The notes below the pieces were generated by a model, which was not told the DNA's origin, ran no database searches, and worked only from the letters and a program-made list of their open reading frames with translations. From the NCBI GenBank assembly GCA_043392685.1, contig JBHZGM010000001.1: a stretch of 64,000 nt of DNA; one strand, given 5' to 3'. A program made the translations under genes and the position numbers. Origin of the DNA: Metapseudomonas sp043392685 (GTDB taxonomy: Bacteria > Pseudomonadota > Gammaproteobacteria > Pseudomonadales > Pseudomonadaceae). Numbering within the stretch: position 1 is the first letter of the stretch; each line of letters starts with the position of its first letter. This document shows, in pieces, positions 24,692 to 32,952 of the stretch.

Positions 24692-26449
24692 TCAGGAGGG
24701 CAGGCCTTCGGCCTGTTTCGCGAATGAATTTGCGTCTGCAGGTTCAGTGGCGGCGCCATGCATATGGCTGGCCGCCAGGAAGCCGAACACCATGGCCGGG
24801 CCGAGGGTGGCGCCGGCACCCGGATAGGTGCGGCCCATCATCGAGGCGGCGGTGTTGCCGATGGCATAGAGGCCCTCGATGGGGCTGCGGTCTTCGCGCA
24901 GCACGCGAGCATGCACGTCGGTGAGCAGGCCGCCCTTGGTGCCGATGTCTCCGGCATCCACCTTCACGGCGTAGTACGGCGCTTTCACCAACGGGGCGAG
25001 GCAGGGGTTGGGCTGCACGCTGGGGTCGCCGTAGTAGCGGTCGAAGAGCGAATCGCCCTTGTGGAAATCTTCATCCCGGCCCGCCTGGGCCATGGGGTTG
25101 AAGCGCTCGACGGTACGCAGCAGGCCGGCGGGATCGACGCCGATCTTCGCGGCCAGTTCCGCCAGGCTGTCGGCCTTCTGGTAGTAGTTGCGCAGGTTCT
25201 TCGGCAGCCGGCCGTCGGGCATGGCGTAGCCCGGCAGCAACGCGCCGCAGGGGTACTTGCGGCGGAACTCGGCATCGAACACCAGCCAGCAGGGCACGCT
25301 GCGGGCGCCTTCGCTGTCGTGCTGGTACATCGCATAGACGATATCGGTGTAGGGGGCTGCCTCGTTGACGAAGCGCTGGCCGGCCGAGTCCACCATGATG
25401 CAGCCGGGCAGGGTACGTTCGACGAACAGCGCGCGCTGCTTTTCTTCGCCCTCAACGAAAGTGGTCGGTGCCCACCAGCTGTGGTCCATCAACGCAGTGG
25501 CCGCGCCCAGGGCCTGGCCGGCGCGGATGGCATCACCGGTGTTGCAGGGCGGCGTGGCGCTCCAGCTGCTACGGGACGGCTGCGGATGATGCTGGCTACG
25601 CATCTCCTGGTTGCGCTCGAAACCACCGGCGCCGAGCACCACGCCACGACGGGCGCGGATCAGCAGGCGGCGGCCAGCGCGCATGACTTCGGCCCCCACC
25701 ACCCGGCCGTTTGCCTCGATCAGCCGTTCCAGGCGGCAGCCGAGCCAGAGCGGCACGTCGCGATCCAGCAGCGAACAGCGCAACGCGCCGATCAACGCAT
25801 TGCCCAGGGTGAGGAAGCGGTCGCGCTTCGAGCGCAGGCGCCCCGGCAGATCGCGCCAGTAACGCCAGAGAATCTTCAGGGTCAGGCCGAACCAGCCGGG
25901 GCCACGGCAGAGCAACACCTGGGCTTCCTTCATGGTCATCGCCACGCGGCCCATCATCAGGGTGCCGGGAGAAGGCTCGCGCATCTGGGCGAACGCATCG
26001 CCGAGCAGACGCGCATCGAAGGGCATCGGGTCCATGGAGCGGAAGCCGGGCTTGCCGCCCGGAACCTCCGGGTAGTAGTCGGCATAGGCCGGCTGCGACT
26101 CGAAACGCAGCCGCGAATGCTCTTCGAGGTAGCGCACCACCTTGTGACCGTGCTCGACGTAGGCCTCGATGCGGCCGTCGTCGATCTCGCCGTGGGTCAC
26201 GGCGCGGATGTAGGCAATGGCTTCTTCCGCCGAATCCCGCCCGCCGAGAGCCTCCATGCGGTGGTTGCAGGGTATCCAGATACCGCCACCGGATACCGCC
26301 GAGGTCCCGCCGTAGCGGTCGCTCTTCTCCACCACCAGCACCTTCGACCCCAGGTCATGGGCACGCAGGGCGGCGGTCATCGCGCCGGCTCCCGATCCCA
26401 CCACCAGCACGTCGCAACTGTGGTCCCACTGCAGGCTGTTCGCGCTCAT
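24692..26449 (-). CDS. FAD-dependent 3-ketosteroid dehydrogenase-like oxidoreductase
   Basis: A 585-residue flavoprotein of the FAD_binding_2/KstD family. The dinucleotide fold VVGSGAGAMTAALRA begins at residue 16, followed by VVEKSDRYGGTSAVSGGGIWIPCN, the signature of 3-ketosteroid-delta-1 and delta-4(5alpha) dehydrogenases. The C-terminal FAD loop is visible as GLYAIGNTAASMMGRTYPGAGATLGPAMVFG. It would insert a ring-A double bond into a 3-keto polycycle; delta-1 versus delta-4 cannot be settled here. The last 13 residues (NSFAKQAEG...) are encoded by a REP unit at 24705-24735. Divergent from the DUF1302 gene, with palindrome sites upstream. Confidence 0.85.
   Translation of the reverse strand: MSANSLQWDHSCDVLVVGSGAGAMTAALRAHDLGSKVLVVEKSDRYGGTSAVSGGGIWIPCNHRMEALGGRDSAEEAIAYIRAVTHGEIDDGRIEAYVEHGHKVVRYLEEHSRLRFESQPAYADYYPEVPGGKPGFRSMDPMPFDARLLGDAFAQMREPSPGTLMMGRVAMTMKEAQVLLCRGPGWFGLTLKILWRYWRDLPGRLRSKRDRFLTLGNALIGALRCSLLDRDVPLWLGCRLERLIEANGRVVGAEVMRAGRRLLIRARRGVVLGAGGFERNQEMRSQHHPQPSRSSWSATPPCNTGDAIRAGQALGAATALMDHSWWAPTTFVEGEEKQRALFVERTLPGCIMVDSAGQRFVNEAAPYTDIVYAMYQHDSEGARSVPCWLVFDAEFRRKYPCGALLPGYAMPDGRLPKNLRNYYQKADSLAELAAKIGVDPAGLLRTVERFNPMAQAGRDEDFHKGDSLFDRYYGDPSVQPNPCLAPLVKAPYYAVKVDAGDIGTKGGLLTDVHARVLREDRSPIEGLYAIGNTAASMMGRTYPGAGATLGPAMVFGFLAASHMHGAATEPADANSFAKQAEGLPS
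24705..24740. repeat. REP unit overlapping the 3' end of the KstD-like gene
   Basis: TTTCGCGAATGAATTTGCGTC is a diverged, inverted REP unit with the usual GGCCTTCGGCC-type flank. It supplies the final codons and stop of the flavoprotein gene. Confidence 0.65.
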
Positions 26450-26516
26450 CGGGTCGCTCCCTTGTTGTTCTGTATGCGCATTCCAGCCGGATTCTCGACA
26501 GCCCTTCTCGCCGCAA

Positions 26517-26536
26517 CATCGTCCGTTGGGACTAAC
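26517..26536 (-). promoter_or_regulatory. island regulon site 1 (KstD-like/SDR promoter)
   Basis: CATCGTCC-GTTG-GGACTAAC: the left arm is perfect to the consensus CATCGTCC-N4-GGACGATG and the right arm matches 4 of 8. Reading minus, a -10-like GAGAAT (26496-26491) is centred 33 bp away, and the KstD-like ATG follows at 26449. Confidence 0.6.
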
Positions 26537-26564
26537 GGCCAGCCAAGTCGCCCGAACCGATCCG

Positions 26565-26584
26565 CGTAGTCTTTTTGGACGATG
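26565..26584 (+). promoter_or_regulatory. island regulon site 2 (DUF1302 operon promoter)
   Basis: CGTAGTCT-TTTT-GGACGATG: the right arm is perfect and the left arm matches 5 of 8. A -10-like CATATT (26605-26610) is centred 33 bp downstream, and the DUF1302 ATG is at 26685. Confidence 0.6.
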
Positions 26585-26684
26585 TTGCGCCCCCTCGCTG
26601 ACCACATATTCAGGCCGCCTCATTCACCAACCCTTAGGTGTGGTCCGCGTGCGGCTGCGCCACGACTCCCCGGAGAGGGACCCG

Positions 26685-28277
26685 ATGATAAGAACAACAA
26701 TCGACAACACTGGAACTCCGCTCGGCAGGGCAATCCAAATCGCCTTGGTGGGCCTGCTCGGCGGGCTGGCCACACAGAGCCAGGCAATGAGCTTCAACCC
26801 CAATCCCGATATCAAGGTCGACTGGGATACCACCCTGAGCTATGGCATGGCCTGGCGCCTGGAGGACCGCGATCATCAGTTGAGCGACGAGGCACGCAAC
26901 CCCGACGGCAATGACGGCGATAACGCCTTCGACAAGGGCAGCCTGATCAACAACCGGATCAGTTTCCTCAGCGAAGCCAACCTCAGCTGGCGCGAGGATT
27001 TCGGCATTTTCGTGCGCGCCACCGGCTTCTACGACGCGGTCTATGACCAGGGCAACGACAACGGCACCGGCACCTCCAACTGCTTCGCCGGCGGCAAGTG
27101 CTCACGCCCCGACCGCTTCTCCGATGAGACCATCGACCAGCACCGCGACGACCTGCGCTTCCTCGACTACTACGCCTACGGCACCTGGGATCTGGGCGGC
27201 CACGCCTTCAACCTGCGGGTTGGCGACCAGGTGGTGAGCTGGGGCGAGAGCCTGTTCTACCAGGGCATCTCCTCCGCACAGAGCCCGGTGGACGCGACCA
27301 AGGCCACCAGCCCCGGCGTAGAGGTCAAGGAAATCCTCCTGCCCGTCGGCCAGGTATTCGCCCAGTTCAGCCTGACCGACGACCTCAACCTGCAGGCCTA
27401 CTACCAGTACGAGTGGGAGGAGACGCAACTCTTCGGTGTTGGCAGCTACCTGTCCACCACCGACTTCATCGACGAAGGCGGCTTCAACGATGCCACCGGT
27501 TTCGTGCGCCGGTTGCACGACGATAAACCGTCCGAAAGCGGCCAATACGGTGTGGCCATGACCTACACCGCCGAGTCGCTGAACAACACCGAGTTCGGCC
27601 TCTACTACTCGCGCTTCCACGCCAAGACGCCGATGCTCGACTTCCAGACCGACCTGGGCAGTTACCGCGCGCGCTACTTCGACAATATCGACCAGTACGG
27701 CTTCAGCTTCGCCACGGTACTCGGCGACACCAGCTTCGCCGGTGAAGTGAGCTACCGCGATGGCCAGCCGGTGCTGGTGAACAACGCCTTCAGCAGTGCC
27801 GTGCGCGCCCAGACGCTGCAAGCACAGACTTCGCTGATCCATGTGGTCGGCCCCACCTCATTCGCCGACAACACCACCCTGGTCGGTGAGCTGGTCTACA
27901 ACACCGTGCTCGACAACGACGAGTCGGCGCCCTTCAGCCCCTTCCCCGGTTTCAGCATTCCGGGCACCGACACCCTGGTCGGCGACCGCGACGCCTGGGG
28001 TTACACCGTGCAGGCCTCGTTCGACTACAACAACGTGTTCAGCGGCTGGGACCTGACGGTACCTATCACCTACAGCACGGCGGCACAGCACGACAGCGCC
28101 CTGCTCGGTTCGATCAACGACGGACAGGGTGACGACCGCATGAGCGTCGGCACCAACTGGCGCTATCTCGGCAACTTCTCGGTCGAGGCGCTCTACAGCG
28201 CCTACCTCGGCAATGCCAACAACGCGTCACTCGCGGACCGCGACAACATCGCCCTCACCTTCAAGTACCGCTTCTGA
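26685..28277 (+). CDS. DUF1302 outer-membrane beta-barrel protein
   Basis: A 530-residue exported protein with a signal peptide ending near ATQSQA (residue 34). The mature chain is rich in alternating amphipathic strands (for example FGIFVRATGFYDAVYD, LRFLDYYAYGTWDLGG, FNLRVGDQVVSWGES) and ends in FKYRF, the aromatic C-terminus recognised by the BAM complex. DUF1302 proteins are outer-membrane barrels found next to DUF1329 proteins in clusters for hydrophobic substrates, where passage of lipids or sterols is assumed but unproven. GGAGAGGGA precedes the ATG at 26685. First gene of the long plus-strand operon. Confidence 0.85.
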   Translation: MIRTTIDNTGTPLGRAIQIALVGLLGGLATQSQAMSFNPNPDIKVDWDTTLSYGMAWRLEDRDHQLSDEARNPDGNDGDNAFDKGSLINNRISFLSEANLSWREDFGIFVRATGFYDAVYDQGNDNGTGTSNCFAGGKCSRPDRFSDETIDQHRDDLRFLDYYAYGTWDLGGHAFNLRVGDQVVSWGESLFYQGISSAQSPVDATKATSPGVEVKEILLPVGQVFAQFSLTDDLNLQAYYQYEWEETQLFGVGSYLSTTDFIDEGGFNDATGFVRRLHDDKPSESGQYGVAMTYTAESLNNTEFGLYYSRFHAKTPMLDFQTDLGSYRARYFDNIDQYGFSFATVLGDTSFAGEVSYRDGQPVLVNNAFSSAVRAQTLQAQTSLIHVVGPTSFADNTTLVGELVYNTVLDNDESAPFSPFPGFSIPGTDTLVGDRDAWGYTVQASFDYNNVFSGWDLTVPITYSTAAQHDSALLGSINDGQGDDRMSVGTNWRYLGNFSVEALYSAYLGNANNASLADRDNIALTFKYRF

Positions 28278-28299
28278 AGCCCCCACGGAGGAGCGCAGC

Positions 28300-29682
28300 A
28301 TGTCCATGATCACTCCCACCCTGTTTCGCACGGCCCTTGCCCTCGCCCTGTTCGGCTGCAGCCTGGCCAGCCATGCCAGGGTCAGCGAATCGGAGGCCGC
28401 ACGCCTCGGCCAGGACCTCACGCCGATGGGCGCCGAGAAAGCCGGCAATGCCGACGGCAGCATTCCGGCCTGGAGCGGCAAATGGCGCGGTACCCCGCCC
28501 CACGTGAAGTTCGGCGGTCCCGGCAGCCCCTATCCGGACCCTTACGCCGACGAGAAGCCGCTGTTCGTTATTACCGCGCAGAACATGGACCAATACGCCG
28601 ACAACCTGTCTGACGGCGAAAAAGCCCTGCTCAAACGCTACCCCGACACCTTCAAGATGCCGGTCTATCCGAGCCACCGCGACTTCCGCCTGGACGCGAA
28701 GATGGAGGAGTTCATCAAGAAGAACGCGCTGCAGGCCGAACTGTCTGCGGATGGCTACGGCACCAACAATGCCTGGGGCGCATCACCGTTCCCGATTCCG
28801 AAGAACGGCACCGAGCTGATCTTCAACCACACCATGCAAGGCCGCGCCGCCACCGAGGAAGCCACCTACGTGCAGGCGGTCAACTACGCCGACGGCAACA
28901 AGGTGTTCGAGAAGGTCAACTACAAGATCTATTCGATCTGGTCGTCGTCCGACCATGACCTCAGCAACTCCGAAGGGATCCTCTCGCACTTCCTGCTGAC
29001 CAGCCTCGAACCGGTCCGCAAGAAAGGCGAGATCGTCGTCGGCCACGAGTACATCAACGCCGTCACCCAACCCCGCCAGGCCTGGCAATACGCGCCCGGA
29101 CAGCGCCGCGTGCGCCGCGCCCCCACCGTTGGCTACGACTCGCCCACCGGCGCCGGCGGCTTCCGCGTGTACGACGAGGACCGCCTGTTCAACGGCGCGA
29201 CTGACCGCTACGACTGGACAATCGTCGGCAAGAAAGAGGTGTACATCCCGTACCACAACTACAAGATCGACGACCCCAGCGTAAGCCACAAAGAGCTGCT
29301 CTCCAGCGCTGGGCACATCAACCCCGAATACATGCGCTACGAGAAACACCGCGTCTGGGTGGTAGAGGCCAAGCTCAAGCCGAGCGCCCGGCATATCTAC
29401 GCCAAACGCGTGCTCTACCTCGACGAAGACAGCTGGGCCGCCGCCCTGGCCGACAACTACGACAGCCGCGGCCAGTTCTGGCGGACCAACATGCAGACGT
29501 CGATCTACGCCTACGACATGCAGCGCTTCCACGCCCGCCTGGGCATGTACCACGACCTGATCGCCGGCTCGTACATGGTCGACCGCCTGCTCGACGAACA
29601 GAAACCCGCGCTGCTCAATGCCAGCAATTTCAGCTCCAGTGACTTCACCCCCGGCAATCTGCGCAAACTGGGTACGCGCTGA
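28300..29682 (+). CDS. DUF1329 periplasmic/outer-membrane associated protein
   Basis: A 460-residue protein with a signal peptide (MSMITPTLFRTALALALFGCSLASHA). DUF1329 landmarks are LTPMGAEKAGNADGSIPAWSGKW near the mature N-terminus, the segment FPIPKNGTELIFNHT and RRAPTVGYDSPTGAGGFRVYDED. The fold is thought to resemble LolB-like lipid-binding proteins. It is nearly always paired with DUF1302, here 22 bp downstream with GGAGGAGCGC before the ATG. Unlike many such pairs, no RND (MMPL) transporter or YCF48-like gene follows; DUF1254 genes do. Probable role: moving a hydrophobic molecule across the periplasm (inference). Confidence 0.86.
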   Translation: MSMITPTLFRTALALALFGCSLASHARVSESEAARLGQDLTPMGAEKAGNADGSIPAWSGKWRGTPPHVKFGGPGSPYPDPYADEKPLFVITAQNMDQYADNLSDGEKALLKRYPDTFKMPVYPSHRDFRLDAKMEEFIKKNALQAELSADGYGTNNAWGASPFPIPKNGTELIFNHTMQGRAATEEATYVQAVNYADGNKVFEKVNYKIYSIWSSSDHDLSNSEGILSHFLLTSLEPVRKKGEIVVGHEYINAVTQPRQAWQYAPGQRRVRRAPTVGYDSPTGAGGFRVYDEDRLFNGATDRYDWTIVGKKEVYIPYHNYKIDDPSVSHKELLSSAGHINPEYMRYEKHRVWVVEAKLKPSARHIYAKRVLYLDEDSWAAALADNYDSRGQFWRTNMQTSIYAYDMQRFHARLGMYHDLIAGSYMVDRLLDEQKPALLNASNFSSSDFTPGNLRKLGTR

Positions 29683-29691
29683 TGCCTGGTT

Positions 29692-29717
29692 CCGGCTGGC
29701 GCCATAGCGCCAGCCGG
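29692..29717 (+). other. intercistronic hairpin
   Basis: Perfect 11-bp stem CCGGCTGGCGC/GCGCCAGCCGG with a CATA loop, 9 bases after the DUF1329 stop. There is no U-run, so it may stabilise mRNA ends or attenuate rather than fully terminate. The next gene starts 95 bp on. Confidence 0.65.
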
Positions 29718-29812
29718 ACTGCCCACCCGACGCTTGCATGCCATCCATCAGGAGCCTTACGCCACCTCCCCCTTGCACCTGGCGTGCATGAAAACAACAA
29801 GGAAAGCCAGAC

Positions 29813-31324
29813 ATGACGATGCGTGCCCCTCTCCGGCCGATTTTCGCACTAGCACTCATTGCAGCCCTGCCCCCGGTATTGCGGGCCGAAGAATCCGCGA
29901 CGCCTCCTGTCCACCCCGGCTTCGCTTTCGAAGCCAGCAACTTTCCTTCAGCAGCCACCAGTCAGCGCCTGTACGACGAGCTCGACTATCAGCGGGCGGT
30001 ACAGGCCTACATCTGGGGCCAGCCACTGGTCGGCCTCGCCGCCATAGCCGAAGGCGCGCGCCGGATCGGCATCCAGCCGAACGAGCTGTTCGTCTTCGAC
30101 CAGGGTCTGAAGGTCAACCAGGCGCTGCAAACCGGCAACGACGACGTCATCTACTCGTTCAGCTATTTCAACCTCAAGGACAGCGGTCCCCTGATCGTGG
30201 AGATTCCGAAGGGAAACCAGTCCGGCGTCCTGCTGGATGCCTGGCAACGACCGATCGAAGATGTCGGCCGGATCGGTCCGGATCGCGGCGAGGGGGGCAA
30301 GTACCTTATCGTTCCGCCCGGCTATACCGGCGCGCTCCCCGACGAGGGTTACATCATTCGCAACGCGGCCACCTTCAACGGCCTGCTGTTCCTGCGTGCA
30401 GTGCGCACCCCTCGGCAGACGCAGGAGAGCGCCGTGGAACGCCTGGCGCAGAGCAATCTCTATCCCTATGCGCAGCATGCTTCGCCGCCGCCTCTGCGCA
30501 TGCGCAAGATGGGCCTCGACGACTATGACGGCCTGACTCCGAAGGGCCTGGACTACTTCGAACTGCTCGCCCTCCGCGTACGCGAAGAGGTCGGCGAGGA
30601 GCGCGACCGGATCATGCTCGACATGCTTGCCAGCCTCGGCATCGAGTCCGGTCGGCCCTTCACACCGGATGCCCGCATGCAGCGGACCCTGGATGAAGCC
30701 GAGCGCACCGGCCGGGTCATGGTCGCCAACCTGGAGATCAACCCACGCAATCCGCGCCGCGCGATCTTTCCCGGCACACAGTGGCGAAACGGCACCGGCA
30801 TGACCCACTACACCCAGGAGCGCGGCTCAGTGACCGAACTTGACGAGCGCGCCGCGCTGTTTCGCTTCGGCTTCGGCATGCACAAGTTTCTCGCCCCCGG
30901 CTTCAAGCCGGTTCCTGGCAAAGGCGCGGCCTACGCCATCGCTTACCGTGACGGACAGAACCGCTACCTCGTGGGCGACAAGACCTACCGCCTGCATGTA
31001 CCCGCCGCGGTGCCGGTAGCCGACTATTGGTCGATCACCGCCTATGACGCGGACAGCTTCAACTTCGTCGACAACCGGCAAGAGCGTCCTTCGCTTTCCT
31101 CGCTGCAGGATCTGGCGCGTAACGCCGACGGCTCGATCGACCTGTACTTCGGCCCGCAAGCCCCCGCTGGCGAGGACAGCAACTGGATCCAGACCATTCC
31201 GGGCAAGGGTTTCCTGCTGTTGCTGCGTCTGTTCGGCCCGACGCAACCCTTCCATGACGGCAGCTGGGTACTCGGTGACGCCAGCGCGATTCCCGCGTCG
31301 GAACTGGCCTCCAGTCAAGATTGA
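29813..31324 (+). CDS. DUF1254/DUF1214 exported protein, paralogue 1
   Basis: A 503-residue protein with a signal peptide (MTMRAPLRPIFALALIAALPPVLRAEE). DUF1254 occupies the first half (AVQAYIWGQPLVGLAAIAEG ... YSFSYFNLKDSGPLIVEIPK) and DUF1214 the C-terminal third (ADYWSITAYDADSFNFVDN ... NADGSIDLYFGPQAP, then NWIQTIPGKGFLLLLRLFGP). The two domains form a beta-rich two-lobed fold of unknown biochemical function. AAGGAAAG precedes the ATG. It is the first of three tandem paralogues, each diverged enough to have separate substrates or to form a hetero-complex (inference). Confidence 0.84.
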   Translation: MTMRAPLRPIFALALIAALPPVLRAEESATPPVHPGFAFEASNFPSAATSQRLYDELDYQRAVQAYIWGQPLVGLAAIAEGARRIGIQPNELFVFDQGLKVNQALQTGNDDVIYSFSYFNLKDSGPLIVEIPKGNQSGVLLDAWQRPIEDVGRIGPDRGEGGKYLIVPPGYTGALPDEGYIIRNAATFNGLLFLRAVRTPRQTQESAVERLAQSNLYPYAQHASPPPLRMRKMGLDDYDGLTPKGLDYFELLALRVREEVGEERDRIMLDMLASLGIESGRPFTPDARMQRTLDEAERTGRVMVANLEINPRNPRRAIFPGTQWRNGTGMTHYTQERGSVTELDERAALFRFGFGMHKFLAPGFKPVPGKGAAYAIAYRDGQNRYLVGDKTYRLHVPAAVPVADYWSITAYDADSFNFVDNRQERPSLSSLQDLARNADGSIDLYFGPQAPAGEDSNWIQTIPGKGFLLLLRLFGPTQPFHDGSWVLGDASAIPASELASSQD

Positions 31325-31347
31325 GTTCGAGCACCCGCGAGGTCTCC

Positions 31348-32892
31348 ATGCACACATCCATCCATGCATTTGCCGCGATTCGTCGCAGCCTCTCGACGTC
31401 GTCCCTGCTCCCGGCTCTCGCGCTCGCCGCGTTGTGCCTCATCCAGGCTCCGCTGGTACAGGCCGGTGACGCAGCTATGGAGCAGATCGACCCGACCCTG
31501 ACACCGACCGAAATCCGCCAGTTGAGCAAGCAGGCCTTCTTCTGGGGCATGCAGCAGGCGGGCTTCTATGAGCTGCGCTACCTGTTCACCCAGCAAGACA
31601 AGGCGCCGACCTACCGCGGGCTCAATCGCCTGCAGCACGGCCGCCAGTTATTCACCGCCAAGCAACGCTTCGCCACCACGCCGAATGCCTCGACCCTGTA
31701 CTCCGGCGGCTTCTTCGACCTGCGCGAAGGGCCGGTGGTGGTCCTCTCCCCCGAGGTGAAGGACGGCCGCTACTGGAGTATCCAGGGCATGGACCAGTAC
31801 GCCCGCTGGTTCTTCATGAGCGGCAGTCCGTTCAGCGGCAACGCTCCGCAGCAATATCTGATCGTCGGTCCGGACTGGAACGGCAGCTTCCCGGCCGGTT
31901 TCAGCGCCACCCAGATCGTCCGCGCGCCATCCAACGCCATCGTGATGACGCTGCGCCTGGCTGTGAAAGACAAACACTCTGCGGCGGACCTGGCCGCCGC
32001 CGGCAAGATCATGGACGGCGTGGCCATCCTCCCGCTCACGCTCTGGCTGCAGCACGACCGCCAGGCACCGGCCCTGGAAAAGCAGCCAATCGTCAAGGCT
32101 GGCTACGCCAGCTTCCCGCGCATGGCGCAGATCGGCGACCTGACCCGAGGCATGACGCCGATGGATTACCTGCAACTGGTCAGCCTGGTGCTCAACGATG
32201 CCTCGATGACCCCGCGCCGCGACTCTCAGAAGGAACTGGAAACCCTGCGCGACCTGGCGCGCATCGGCCTGCGCCCGGGCGTGATATTCGACCCCGCACG
32301 TCTCAGCGACAGCCAACGCAGCGCCCTTGAAGCAGGTTTCCTCGAAGCGCGCCAGCAGGCGCGCCAAGCCTTCCAGCACGCCTTGCGCGACATGAACGGC
32401 TGGAAGCTGCAAACCAGCCTCGGCTACGACGACAACGATTACGTGCTGCGCGCTGGCGCCGCCGAGATCGCCTGGGGCAGCCCCGTTCCCTACCAGTCGC
32501 ACACCATCGCCTACGGCCTGCAGGATGCCGACGGCCAGCCTCTCGATGGCCGGCACCGCTACACCCTGACCTTCGACCTCGATCAGTTGCCGCCCGTGAC
32601 CGAATTCTGGGAGCTGCCGATCTATGACGACTACGGCTATTTCGTCGACAACCCCATCGACCGCTACAGCGCCACCAGCTACATGCAGCGCAACGGCGAT
32701 TTCGCCGTCCACGACGGCAAGCTCACCTTCTACCTGCAAAGCACCCGGCCAGACATCCCGGAGCAGGCGCGCAACTGGTTGCCAACCCCGAGCAGCGGCC
32801 AGTTCCGTCTGGCGCCGCGCTTCTACGGGCCGACGTCGGCCCTGATCGACGGCTCATATCCCATGCCGAAGATCGTCCGCGTGCCCGACTGA
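31348..32892 (+). CDS. DUF1254/DUF1214 exported protein, paralogue 2
   Basis: A 514-residue protein with an unusually long signal region (about 43 residues, ending PLVQAGDA). DUF1254 landmarks are KQAFFWGMQQAGFYELRYLF and FDLREGPVVVLSPEVKDGRYWSIQGMD; the DUF1214 landmarks are TFDLDQLPPVTEFWELPIYDDYGYFVDN and ARNWLPTPSSGQFRLAPRFYGP. The start at ATG 31348 has GAGGT upstream; 23 bp follow the previous stop. Same family as its neighbours, so this is a tandem expansion. Function is unknown. Confidence 0.83.
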   Translation: MHTSIHAFAAIRRSLSTSSLLPALALAALCLIQAPLVQAGDAAMEQIDPTLTPTEIRQLSKQAFFWGMQQAGFYELRYLFTQQDKAPTYRGLNRLQHGRQLFTAKQRFATTPNASTLYSGGFFDLREGPVVVLSPEVKDGRYWSIQGMDQYARWFFMSGSPFSGNAPQQYLIVGPDWNGSFPAGFSATQIVRAPSNAIVMTLRLAVKDKHSAADLAAAGKIMDGVAILPLTLWLQHDRQAPALEKQPIVKAGYASFPRMAQIGDLTRGMTPMDYLQLVSLVLNDASMTPRRDSQKELETLRDLARIGLRPGVIFDPARLSDSQRSALEAGFLEARQQARQAFQHALRDMNGWKLQTSLGYDDNDYVLRAGAAEIAWGSPVPYQSHTIAYGLQDADGQPLDGRHRYTLTFDLDQLPPVTEFWELPIYDDYGYFVDNPIDRYSATSYMQRNGDFAVHDGKLTFYLQSTRPDIPEQARNWLPTPSSGQFRLAPRFYGPTSALIDGSYPMPKIVRVPD

Positions 32893-32906
32893 CACACGCA
32901 CCCGAT

Positions 32907-32927
32907 AGTCGATCCTCCGGATCGACT
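32907..32927 (+). other. intercistronic palindrome
   Basis: Perfect 9-bp inverted repeat AGTCGATCC-TCC-GGATCGACT in the 60-bp gap between DUF1254 paralogues 2 and 3. It could form an mRNA hairpin or an operator; it does not match the island regulon motif. Confidence 0.55.
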
Positions 32928-32952
32928 TCACCAACCCGAGCAGGAGCCTTGC

